DNA from: Ga0077527 sp964606765
GTDB taxonomy: Bacteria; Pseudomonadota; Gammaproteobacteria; Burkholderiales; SG8-41
Length of the DNA: 64,000 nt
NCBI GenBank assembly: GCA_964606765.1
Contig: CAZSIR010000002.1
Span: 12,233 to 76,232 of the forward strand
Direction: 5' to 3'
Under the pieces are notes generated by a model that saw nothing but the letters and a program-made list of their open reading frames with translations, made no database searches and was not told the origin of the DNA. This document shows positions 45,599 to 53,888 of the stretch, piece by piece. How positions within the stretch are numbered: position 1 is the stretch's first letter; each line of letters begins with the position of its first letter. The translations under genes were made by a program, and so were the position numbers.

Positions 45599-45913
45599 TT
45601 AGTAGATATGTGTGCTTAGTCGTCCTAAACTTTGGCGATTGAGATCAGCCAAAGTGCGGGTAATGTTTCGATGAACGACTGGCTGTGCTGCCGCGTTGTG
45701 AACAACCAAAATTTGCTCCTGTGCATCTAATATGATGCTCTCCAAGTGGGGGCGCATTGCCACGGAAAATGTTACTGTTTTTTCGCCATCTATCGCCCCT
45801 TTGTCCAATTTGAATACACAAACATTCAACTTGGAACAGGTAAAGCCGAGCAGGTCATACTCACGACCTAAACCGCATGGCCACGGGTAGACTGGAGTCA
45901 GTCCGGGGTTAAG
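45599..45913 (-). pseudogene. Possible remnant of a leftward gene
   Basis: The 423-base gap between the two large genes (45557-45979) has no obvious gene. On the minus strand a frame of about 104 codons is open from 45913 to a stop at 45599 and reads plausibly as protein (PWPCGLGREYDLLGFTCSKL, then RPHLESIILDAQEQI). It has no start codon until a TTG at 45829 and no recognised domain. It may be a fragment left by recombination, or chance. Confidence 0.25.
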
Positions 45914-45979
45914 TCAGGCTTTGCGCACCCTGAGTCTGATAATTATATTTTGTGCTGACAACCGCAAGGGGATCGGATT

Positions 45980-47047
45980 TTGGGTTTTTTTCGCTTGCTA
46001 CTAGCATGTGCGGTCGCTCTCGCTCACGGGGGAATCGACAGACAATTCGAGTTTCCGTATCTGTCCCTAGTTAGCAACGTCCACGCTGTAAGAATGTTTT
46101 TTGTTGTTTCCGGTTTCTATATGGCATTGGTTCTCGATACAACGTATTCGAATTTACCAATGTCGCATTTCTATACAAATCGGCTGCTGCGACTTTTGCC
46201 TACATATTGGATAGTTGCGCTGTCGTTTCTTGCAATAAGTTTCTTTGGATTTTCAAATTCTTTGCCGCAAAATGTCGCATGGTGGGCACCTAGTGCTCAT
46301 TATTTTGACGGGCATCCCGTCGCTTTCGTTTACCTAGTAGTTACAAATATATGCTTGATTGGTCAGGACTTGGCTGCCTTCATTTCCCTGAATCGCGGTG
46401 CTATGGGACATGATTTTCTGATTGTTCCTCAGGCATGGTCACTAGGTATGGAACTATGGTTCTACATGGCAGCTCCGTTTCTCGTAATGTTGCGGTCGCG
46501 CGCTCTCCTTATTTTAATTTTGATTGGGGTGGTTCTTCGGTTGCAAATCGAGCTCTCACACCTTCCTTCGTGGCCATGGAATCAGCGTTTTCTATTAACG
46601 GAATACGTCTACTTTCTCATGGGCATTCTGAGTTATAGGGCAATGAAAGCAGATGAGAGCACGTGGACTACTAGTCGAGCCATCGGAATTGTCGTGTTGC
46701 TGTTTTCTCCATTTATTGTTCTTTATGTTGGTTGGTACGATTATGGGCGGGAACTCGACGCTGCAAATAGCGTTTTTATCGGGATGATTGCTGCCTTGGT
46801 CGTTCCAGTGTTGTTTAATAGCACAAAGTATTCAAAGATTGATCGTCTGTTGGGAGAGTTTTCGTACCCGATTTATTTGACGCACCTTGGAATAATTATG
46901 CTGTACCCGCAGATAAAAGAGCGCCCACTTCTATTGCTATTTGCTGCTTTCATAGCATCCGCGATCATCGTTATATTCGTGGAGCGACCTATTGACCGTT
47001 GGCGTCATCTGCGTACTAAAAGAATCGCGGGGGCCGGAGCGGCCTAA
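45980..47047 (+). CDS. Acyltransferase family 3 membrane protein (OafA-like)
   Basis: A 355-residue protein with about ten helices, full length for the Acyl_transf_3 group. The first helix GFFRLLLACAVALAHG, then NVHAVRMFFVVSGFYMAL and FYTNRLLRLLPTYWIVA, match the family, as does the late EFSYPIYLTHLGI. The start is a TTG at 45980 with GGGGAT upstream; the match to the family N-terminus supports it. Such proteins O-acetylate LPS or capsule sugars. It may decorate the glycan assembled by its neighbours. Confidence 0.82.
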   Translation: MGFFRLLLACAVALAHGGIDRQFEFPYLSLVSNVHAVRMFFVVSGFYMALVLDTTYSNLPMSHFYTNRLLRLLPTYWIVALSFLAISFFGFSNSLPQNVAWWAPSAHYFDGHPVAFVYLVVTNICLIGQDLAAFISLNRGAMGHDFLIVPQAWSLGMELWFYMAAPFLVMLRSRALLILILIGVVLRLQIELSHLPSWPWNQRFLLTEYVYFLMGILSYRAMKADESTWTTSRAIGIVVLLFSPFIVLYVGWYDYGRELDAANSVFIGMIAALVVPVLFNSTKYSKIDRLLGEFSYPIYLTHLGIIMLYPQIKERPLLLLFAAFIASAIIVIFVERPIDRWRHLRTKRIAGAGAA

Positions 47048-47189
47048 TTAATTTTTGTGTAAGTTTTATTGAAATACTTTATTAAATATGGCGTCGTTGG
47101 CGCGAAAGGAAAGGGCTGCGTGCTTCTTGCCATCGTGTTCGCGAACAGTGTTGGCACGAATCTCGGAAAATTATGGTGATGTGTGATAC

Positions 47190-49781
47190 ATGGGTGAATT
47201 AGCTGCTACCTCACTCGGGATCATCATCCTTCTGGCTTTGCCGCTATGTTTTGAATGGGCACTTCGCAGGCGATCATGGCGAGCCGAAAAGTCTGTTGCG
47301 GCTTTTGTCGCTCTGCATTTCTTTGTCTTTCACGCAATCAGTGCCTTCACGTACGGCTTCGCAGTTCGAGGTTGGGTCGGTTTGCTTTTGTTGTCGGTAT
47401 CTTCACTTGCGCTCACCGGAGTCCTTAGCCGAGCGTCGCTGGTATGGTGCGATGACGCTACCCTTAAAAAGAGTGCGAGTTGGCCGGTCTTTATCGCGCT
47501 AGCCATGGCTATTGCTGCCGTATCCACCGATTGGTGGGTGTTCCGATCACAGGGCTTCGACTTCGACACTGGCCTTTCGCGGTTCGCCGCCCCGTTTGCA
47601 GGCGATCATTGGCGCCACGCTGCGATCATTGCGGGCCTCCAGAGGGAAGATCAGTCGATCTTCTTTCCGGACAGCGCCTTGGTCTACCAGGTGCTTTGGC
47701 ACCATGGAGCTGCCGCGATCCTCTCTGCCCTACCGGATGCGGTCACCATATTCAAGCGTGAGCTAGCCCTGACACTAGTAACTGGCCTGCTGATGTACTT
47801 CTGTCTTTTCGATACGATTCTACGCTTGCGGCCGCAACTCCTGCGCGGCTGGCCGCTTCTCGGGTTGGTGGTGGTCCTGGCAGGTACTGAGGCGGACATT
47901 TTCAACGCCGGCCTGACTTATCTCAAATTCGGGCATGTTGCGTTTGCAGCTGATTCGAGTTCGCTGATCGCTTCGCCTTACCGCTACTTTTCACTAAAGC
48001 TGGTTTCTCTGACCGCACCCCAGCACGCAGTCTTCTTCATGTTTGCCGCTCTGGTAGTCAAGAATCTTTACCGGGCGGTGCAGGCCGATGATCTGCCCCC
48101 TGGAAGCGTTTGGGTGCTGTTGCGTTCGAGTCTCGTGTTTGCGTGCATGGGCGCCGTGTTTAGCCCGGTTCTTGCGATGCTGGTCCTACCATTTATTTAT
48201 CTGGCGGTGTTCTGGCGTGTGGCTGCGTTCAGTGTCGAATGGGCCAGGGTTGTGCGTTACTGCGCCGTTGCTGTCGGTGCTGTGTTTGTGTTGCACTTAT
48301 TGATTCTTCGCATGCCCTTGTGGGCTCCTTTCCTGCGACCTAACATCACGGGTGGTGGATCAGGGTCTTACGGCATTAAGTTTTTTCCTGCCTTCGACGT
48401 TTCGACAGGATTGCTCACAAATTCACCATGGGCGATTGCATCGACGAGTGGTGTGCTGGGACTAGTCGTTGCGGGGCTGCTGGTCTGGATGGCGCTTTGC
48501 AGGCGCAGCCTGCTTAGGCAACCTTTAGTTATCGCGTTTTTCGCAACCTGCATATTTTGGAACTGGATTCTTGTCGATACGGAAATCCAGCGTCATTCCT
48601 CGATGGCCATAGCTTTTCTGGGCCTGCTCGTTGTTGCACTGTATCTGCCCTGGAATTTGAGTTTCATCGGGATCGGGTTGATGTTGATCCCGGCGGTAGG
48701 CGTATGTGTGCTTCTAAACGGCTACTTCATACAGGCCTACGAAAGAAATGCTGGTTTCATGCCACTGACTATGGCGTGGGCCGACTATTTTTGCATGAAC
48801 AATCTAGTACGGCGGAAGTTTCCCGGTATTCCCCTCGTCGTGGCGACGCCGCGACATTTCGAACTCCCGATTGCAGTCGAGGCAGCGCCGACACTGGTCT
48901 GGTCTCAGGTTGCGACGGTACATCAGCGAATGACTGCTGCCCAGGCGGGGGAGATGGATGCGCTCAATCCAAGGGATTGGGGCACATTCAGAAAGATCGG
49001 GGAGTCTACCGGCGAGGTAATGCTGGAGCGGATGAAGGCATTGGGATTCAGGGGGGCTTTGTGGGGGCCGATCGAGGAAGAGCTGTATGGTCCTGCGCTG
49101 GCAAGAGTTCTTGCCAAACCACAACGCTTCCTGGCTTCCTGCGGTTTCGTGGGTCTTTATTCGCTTTTCGACAACGATCCTCGAGCCGCTGCTGATCCCG
49201 TGTCCGCGCACAATGCGTTCAGACGGCTCCTGGAGGAACAACCGGAGCGCCTTCTGTCGCGCATATCCGGCGTGGATTTGAAAGTGTACCCGGCGGAAAA
49301 CTTAGGCTTGCAGAAGGGGAGAAATGTCGCAAAGGGAGCGAAGACGTCAACCTCCGGCCGTGAGGCTGCAGGGAGTGCTGACCTTGTGGTTGATGGGCTG
49401 GCGGACGAGGCTAAGTCTCCCGCATTCCTGAGCGGCAATCAGTTCCTTCCTTGGTGGCAGATTGATCTCGGTGCGACCTATGACATTGTCTCAGTGCGTC
49501 TCGTGACGCCGCGCAAGAAAGCCTACCCGCAGTACGAACTCAAGAATGCCTATATCATGCTGTCTGATCATCCAATGTCACAGCGCAGTCCCTTGTCCGA
49601 GGGGATAAAACCCAGAACCGCGGTGCGCTTTGTTGCTGGAGAAATTGCCGGCAATGTGGTGGTGCCTGTTGGTGCTTCCGGGCGATACCTGCGTATACAA
49701 GCCAGCGATCAGCGTCACCTCATGCTGACTGAAGTGGAGGTTTTTTCCGCATCAGAGCCCTTAACCCGATCGCAGAAATAA
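47190..49781 (+). CDS. Large polytopic membrane protein with C-terminal discoidin-like (F5/8C) domain, paralogue
   Basis: An 863-residue protein, same architecture as the protein at 42875. Helices run to about residue 520, then an extracytoplasmic part with WGPIEEELYG, and a discoidin-like domain at about 711-850 (NVAKGAKTSTSG, WWQIDLGATYDIVSVRLV, GRYLRIQASD). The first large loop has AGDHWRHAAIIAGL and LVYQVLWHHGAA. The pair probably arose by duplication. Base composition is less A+T-rich than in its sister, which hints at different histories. Possible GT-C-type transferase with a sugar-binding module. The 142-base gap before it holds no gene. The stop overlaps the next start by one base. 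Confidence 0.6.
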   Translation: MGELAATSLGIIILLALPLCFEWALRRRSWRAEKSVAAFVALHFFVFHAISAFTYGFAVRGWVGLLLLSVSSLALTGVLSRASLVWCDDATLKKSASWPVFIALAMAIAAVSTDWWVFRSQGFDFDTGLSRFAAPFAGDHWRHAAIIAGLQREDQSIFFPDSALVYQVLWHHGAAAILSALPDAVTIFKRELALTLVTGLLMYFCLFDTILRLRPQLLRGWPLLGLVVVLAGTEADIFNAGLTYLKFGHVAFAADSSSLIASPYRYFSLKLVSLTAPQHAVFFMFAALVVKNLYRAVQADDLPPGSVWVLLRSSLVFACMGAVFSPVLAMLVLPFIYLAVFWRVAAFSVEWARVVRYCAVAVGAVFVLHLLILRMPLWAPFLRPNITGGGSGSYGIKFFPAFDVSTGLLTNSPWAIASTSGVLGLVVAGLLVWMALCRRSLLRQPLVIAFFATCIFWNWILVDTEIQRHSSMAIAFLGLLVVALYLPWNLSFIGIGLMLIPAVGVCVLLNGYFIQAYERNAGFMPLTMAWADYFCMNNLVRRKFPGIPLVVATPRHFELPIAVEAAPTLVWSQVATVHQRMTAAQAGEMDALNPRDWGTFRKIGESTGEVMLERMKALGFRGALWGPIEEELYGPALARVLAKPQRFLASCGFVGLYSLFDNDPRAAADPVSAHNAFRRLLEEQPERLLSRISGVDLKVYPAENLGLQKGRNVAKGAKTSTSGREAAGSADLVVDGLADEAKSPAFLSGNQFLPWWQIDLGATYDIVSVRLVTPRKKAYPQYELKNAYIMLSDHPMSQRSPLSEGIKPRTAVRFVAGEIAGNVVVPVGASGRYLRIQASDQRHLMLTEVEVFSASEPLTRSQK

Positions 49782-50581
49782 TGAAACTTACAAGCCTTTT
49801 GTCCCTTTCGGATGTACTCACCTTAGCCAGCGGCAATCTCCTGCCGCGTGAACCTGTTTCGCTGTACCGGTACGTAGAGTTGCTGGTTCAAATTGCGTTG
49901 CTTCGCAAGTACCGTTTTCGGCGCGTTCTGGAAACGGGCCCCGGAACGTATCCGGTATTCGGTGTCTGGCCTCGTGATGCCTACGAGCGCGGGACCATCG
50001 TCGACTATAACGAGAAGGTATTACGGTATTGCCAGAAAGTTCTTGCCGGGAAGGAGATCGAAAGCCTGCAGCTAGATTTCGATGGCGCCGGAGTGCTAAG
50101 TGCCATCGGCAAGAAATGGGATCTCATTGTTTCGAACGGTGTTGTCGAGCACCTGAAGAATGACGGCCCGCATGTTGCCGATCTCTATGATGCGTTGGAT
50201 GAGGGCGGCGTGCTAATGTGCGTTACAGTGATGCACGAAGCCCTTTTTAACGACTGGGATCGTGCTGTGGGGCATTACAGACGCTATTCAATGGAGTCCT
50301 TGCTCGCATTGTTCGGCAAGTTTTCCGAAGTCCAGGTCATCCAGACTTCGATACTGCAGGAAATGGTTCGCCCGTTCTTCTTTGGTCGCATACGTCACTT
50401 GTTGAATGGTACTGTCGAAGAAAATAATCGGCTTTTTGGCGACGAGGTGGCTTCTTTTAGCAGGCCACCCTACGCGAAAATTTTCGGATTGGTGCGCTGG
50501 TGTTTGCCCGTGTATCTCGTCGTCGATTGGTGGTTCAGCAAGTTCCTGGGCGGAATCGTAATTGTGGTCGCCCGCAAGTAG
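49781..50581 (+). CDS. Class I SAM-dependent methyltransferase
   Basis: A 266-residue protein. Motif I is RVLETGPGTYPVFG (about residue 49), then VDYNEKVLRYC, and WDLIVSNGVVEHLKND as the motif II region. The C-terminus ends in a hydrophobic stretch (WCLPVYLVVDWWFSKFLGGIVIVV) that may touch the membrane. Its stop is followed by a 65-base gap. The last base of the preceding stop is the first base of this ATG (TAATG), so it is coupled to the membrane protein. A glycan or lipid-linked sugar is the likely acceptor. Confidence 0.75.
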   Translation: MKLTSLLSLSDVLTLASGNLLPREPVSLYRYVELLVQIALLRKYRFRRVLETGPGTYPVFGVWPRDAYERGTIVDYNEKVLRYCQKVLAGKEIESLQLDFDGAGVLSAIGKKWDLIVSNGVVEHLKNDGPHVADLYDALDEGGVLMCVTVMHEALFNDWDRAVGHYRRYSMESLLALFGKFSEVQVIQTSILQEMVRPFFFGRIRHLLNGTVEENNRLFGDEVASFSRPPYAKIFGLVRWCLPVYLVVDWWFSKFLGGIVIVVARK

Positions 50582-50646
50582 GCTACCCGGGCTTTTCGAG
50601 AATACTCGTGGCAATGGATTTATGTTATTAGGAAAGGCAGTTTCCC

Positions 50647-51531
50647 TTGACCTCCATATCAAGTAGGCCGGTTGCGATTGTGACCGGGGCCAGCGGCACT
50701 ATCGGAAAGGAAATACTCGGTGTGCTACTCCGTCGAGGCATGCGGGTTGTCGCCGCATCAAGGTCGGTTAGCCGACTCGAAAAGCTTCTGAATGATCACT
50801 ACCCCACCTATGCGGGCCAGATCTTGATCCATGAAACGGATGTCAGGAATGCAGAGGAAGTGCGGGACATGGTCGAGTTTGCCGCGTCTGCCGGTCGCAT
50901 TCAGCTCCTTATTAATGGGGCAGGCAGCTATGGTTCCATCGGGCTCGTGCGCGATGTTCCGCCGGTGGAATGGAAGAATGCGCTTGAAACAAATCTTTAT
51001 GGTGCCTACAACTGTACCTATTTCACACTTCGGCACCTGATACCGTTTGGTGCCGGGAGCATAGTTAATATTGCAGGGGGCGGTTCGACGGGCCCACTGC
51101 AGAACCTTTCCTCATATGCAGTATCCAAAGCTGGCATGGTGCGTCTGACGGACTCCTTGGCAGAAGAGGTCAAGTCCCATTCGATCCAAGTGAATGCCAT
51201 CCTCCCTGGCGCGATAGACAGCCCGATGCAAGACCAACTGCTGCTGGCGGGGGACAAGGCCGGTCCCTGGTATGAAAAGATCAAGGCACTACGCGACTCA
51301 GGCGACGGCGGAATATCAGCCTCATTCACTGGCGAACTGATCGATTTCCTCGTGTTTGGCGCAGGTAAGGTGCTGACCGGTAAGCTCATCTCCGCACGCT
51401 ATGATCGCTTTAAGGAATGGAGCGAGGAGCATATTCGCGAAATCGCGTGCAGTGATATGTATTCGGTGCGCCGACTCGACCCTTCCACGCTCCGACCTAT
51501 CTTGGGTAAGCCGGGATTGCTCGAAAGCTAG
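50647..51531 (+). CDS. Short-chain dehydrogenase/reductase (classical SDR)
   Basis: A 294-residue SDR with VAIVTGASGTIGKEIL (cofactor loop), NGAGSYG, and Tyr-Ala-Val-Ser-Lys in SSYAVSKAGMVRLTD. The usual catalytic serine position, 13 residues before the tyrosine, is glycine in VNIAGGGST, with a serine three residues on. SDRs from polysaccharide loci often have a glycine-rich segment here, so activity is still likely. The start is a TTG at 50647 with GGAAAGG upstream; no ATG is available before the cofactor loop. It converges on the Nudix gene with a four-base overlap. Substrate unknown. Confidence 0.75.
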   Translation: MTSISSRPVAIVTGASGTIGKEILGVLLRRGMRVVAASRSVSRLEKLLNDHYPTYAGQILIHETDVRNAEEVRDMVEFAASAGRIQLLINGAGSYGSIGLVRDVPPVEWKNALETNLYGAYNCTYFTLRHLIPFGAGSIVNIAGGGSTGPLQNLSSYAVSKAGMVRLTDSLAEEVKSHSIQVNAILPGAIDSPMQDQLLLAGDKAGPWYEKIKALRDSGDGGISASFTGELIDFLVFGAGKVLTGKLISARYDRFKEWSEEHIREIACSDMYSVRRLDPSTLRPILGKPGLLES

Positions 51532-52064
51532 GAGCGGTCTCCCGCGGTAAGACTCAGGGCTTGGAGCCCGGCGATGGTCATGACGTCGAGGATGTGGCCC
51601 TCGCGGATCATCCGCATTGCTTCTGCTAGTGGGATCCATTCCAGTTCACATACTTCTGATGGCGACGCGCTGAAAGCATCGCTATCGTTGAAGGAATCGC
51701 ACAGAAAAATGGTCGTGCGATTGTCTATGTTGTCCAAGCCTGGGTAATACACGAGCAACTGCTCGAGCTGCAGGCATTCGATGCCGGTCTCCTCGGCGCA
51801 TTCCCTGCGCGCGCCGGCCTGTAGGTCTTCGCCCGCGTCGACCGTTCCGCCAGGTAGTTCCCAGGATAGTTCGTCGACGAGGAAACGGTACTGCCGCACG
51901 AGCAGTATGCTGTCGTGCTTGCGCAGGATGACGCCAGCGCGCGGACCGAACTCAATGACGAAGTAATCCTTGCTGTGTTTCTCGAATTCGACGTGCGAGT
52001 GGCGGATCTTCATGAACGGGTTGACGTAGACAACGCCGCGGTCTTCGGTGCGCTTGCGACGCAT
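51528..52064 (-). CDS. Nudix hydrolase (ADP-ribose pyrophosphatase type)
   Basis: A 178-residue Nudix protein. The Nudix box is complete at about residues 72-95 (GGTVDAGEDLQAGARRECAE, then ETG), preceded by LLVRQYRF and WELPGG as in ADP-ribose and nucleotide-sugar pyrophosphatases. It cleaves a nucleoside diphosphate linked to another group. It lies six bases downstream of the flippase-like gene. In a sugar locus it may remove unwanted nucleotide sugars, but that is inference. Confidence 0.85.
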   Translation of the reverse strand: MRRKRTEDRGVVYVNPFMKIRHSHVEFEKHSKDYFVIEFGPRAGVILRKHDSILLVRQYRFLVDELSWELPGGTVDAGEDLQAGARRECAEETGIECLQLEQLLVYYPGLDNIDNRTTIFLCDSFNDSDAFSASPSEVCELEWIPLAEAMRMIREGHILDVMTIAGLQALSLTAGDRS

Positions 52065-52070
52065 GTCCGG

Positions 52071-53003
52071 TCAGTTTAGGGGCGCCTGCTTGCGTTGGAA
52101 AAACCAGAGCACCCCCCCGGGGAGGCCTATGACGATTAGCGCGAGCCCGAAGCATACGGAGATCGCCACGCTCTGCTCCGCGGAAACGCCCACGAGACCG
52201 AGGGCCACAACCATAGCGCCTTCCCGGACGCCCCATCCTGCGAAAGAGATAGGCAACATGGCGAGCAAAAGTACTGGGGGGATTAGCGCCAACAGGTTCG
52301 CAAAAGTCACGTCGGCATTGAGTCCCAGAGCTATTGCGTAGATGGCAATCACGTTCATGAGCTGGACCACCAGCGAAAGCGAAAGCAGGGGAAACAGGTT
52401 CGAGGGGGTTTTTGCGATCGCCATGCTCTGGCGCGATACGTCTGCGAGTAACCGCAATACCCGCACTTTACGGAGAGATTCTGGGGTGCGGCTCAGGGCG
52501 AGGAAGATGATCGTCGAGAACAACCCTAGAGCGAGGGCCAAGCCGAGGCCGGTGCGCATCGATGGGTCCGGAAGAATGGAATATAGGAACGGCAGACACG
52601 CGGCGATCAGCCCTATTAGGGCCACGAATCCTGCGACTCGGTCAAGCAGGACTGCCCTCGCGGCCAGGCTGAGGTCAACGGCTCGGGTCGTCAGGCGCCA
52701 TACCCGCATAGCATCGCCGCCAATAAAAGAAATGAACGTCTGGCTGAAGAACACGCCGATAAACACCGCGTCCAAGGCAGTCCGGACTGATATCGATTTT
52801 CCGAGGGTGAAGACGAGTTGGCGCAGCCTGAGGCTGGTGAAAAACTGCTGTGCAACGAGGATTATTACGACAATCGCAAGATCTCCCATGGGGATGCGGG
52901 CTAGCAGGGACAGCGCAGCCGCCAAGTCTATCTTTCGAAATGCGAACCAGATAAGCGCAATGGAAAGAACGATCTTGAGGAATAGAATAAGGTGCTTGCG
53001 CAA
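52071..53003 (-). CDS. LPG-synthase-TM / UPF0104 (YbhN-like) membrane protein, flippase-like
   Basis: A membrane protein of about 310 residues with eight helices. It begins RKHLILFLKIVLSIALIWFAFRKID, and has LRLRQLVFTLGK, FISFIGGDAMRVWRL and the late LPISFAGWGVREGAMV, the signature of the family that includes the flippase part of MprF. I place the start at the TTG at 53003, because the longer frame (to 53357) runs through the divergent gene and its N-terminus is not membrane-like. The start codon is uncertain. It lies head-to-head with a DPM1-like GT2 over a 147-base gap, so the pair may make and flip a lipid-linked sugar. Confidence 0.72.
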   Translation of the reverse strand: MRKHLILFLKIVLSIALIWFAFRKIDLAAALSLLARIPMGDLAIVVIILVAQQFFTSLRLRQLVFTLGKSISVRTALDAVFIGVFFSQTFISFIGGDAMRVWRLTTRAVDLSLAARAVLLDRVAGFVALIGLIAACLPFLYSILPDPSMRTGLGLALALGLFSTIIFLALSRTPESLRKVRVLRLLADVSRQSMAIAKTPSNLFPLLSLSLVVQLMNVIAIYAIALGLNADVTFANLLALIPPVLLLAMLPISFAGWGVREGAMVVALGLVGVSAEQSVAISVCFGLALIVIGLPGGVLWFFQRKQAPLN

Positions 53004-53150
53004 AGAGTTACTCGGACGAAAGTTCAGAAGGCGGTAGCATATTCTACCCGGCGGGAGGGTGGGGTCGGGTAAAATACTTTCATCTGAATATTCGGCTTGG
53101 CGTGCCCGCGGGACTCCTGCGACATAGCCGGCAGACTTTGTGTATACGTC

Positions 53151-53885
53151 ATGGTAAATCGGTCCAGCGTCAGTGTTATTGTCCCAGCGCTCAATGAGCA
53201 GGTGCTTATCAGGGAGGTCGCCCGGGAAATCATCGAGCAGATCGAAGACCGGTTCAGTGACTACGAAATCATATTGGTCGATGACGGAAGTACCGACAAC
53301 ACTGGGCGCATCATGGACGCAATTGCGGCGGCCAATCCCCGTGTCCGGGTCATTCACAACCGCCCGAACTTGGGATTTGGGCGGTCATTCAGGGAGGGAT
53401 GCAAGGTCGCCACCAAGGAGTACATCATGCTCCTGTGTGGCGACGGTGGGTTGCCGGCGTCCAACCTCCCGGCGATTATCGACAAGATCGGCACTGCTGA
53501 TATCATCATTCCCTATATGACCAACCTGCGGGAAATCAAGACGCCGTTCCGTTACTTTCTCTCGCGCCTGTATACCTTCATCCTGAACCGGCTCGCGGGC
53601 CTGGAACTGAATTACTTCAACGGGCTCCCCGTCAACCGCAGGGTCTTACTCGAGGGCATAGAACTGACTAGCAGCGGTTTTGGGTTTCAGGCGGAAATGC
53701 TGGTCAAACTTATCAAGGCAGGCCACACCTACGTCGAGGTCGGCGTGCTCGGGGCGGAGAAGACGAACCGGTCGGTAGCCTTGCGGCTAACCAACTGGCT
53801 GAGCGTCATTCGCACGGTGTTGCACCTCTTTTCGCAGATCCGCAAAGCCGCGGTCGCGGGCAAACCGAAACCCGGTCGGGACTAG
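53151..53885 (+). CDS. GT2 glycosyltransferase, DPM1-like
   Basis: A 244-residue GT-A protein: VSVIVPALNEQVLIREV, IILVDDGSTDNTGRIMD, LGFGRSFREGCKVA, LLCGDGGLP at the metal site, YFNGLPVNR and SGFGFQAEMLVKLI. It is paralogous to the GT2 at 40983 and has no C-terminal helices. It probably charges polyprenyl phosphate. The ATG at 53151 is used because the upstream extension to 53097 is short and not conserved in character. A methyltransferase follows after three bases, and a flippase-like gene diverges from it. Confidence 0.8.
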   Translation: MVNRSSVSVIVPALNEQVLIREVAREIIEQIEDRFSDYEIILVDDGSTDNTGRIMDAIAAANPRVRVIHNRPNLGFGRSFREGCKVATKEYIMLLCGDGGLPASNLPAIIDKIGTADIIIPYMTNLREIKTPFRYFLSRLYTFILNRLAGLELNYFNGLPVNRRVLLEGIELTSSGFGFQAEMLVKLIKAGHTYVEVGVLGAEKTNRSVALRLTNWLSVIRTVLHLFSQIRKAAVAGKPKPGRD

Positions 53886-53888
53886 CCG

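Noticed and set aside
52071..53357. N-terminal extension of the flippase-like protein to 53357
   Set aside because: The extra 118 residues overlap the start of the divergent GT2, have no hydrophobic character and precede the first conserved helix.
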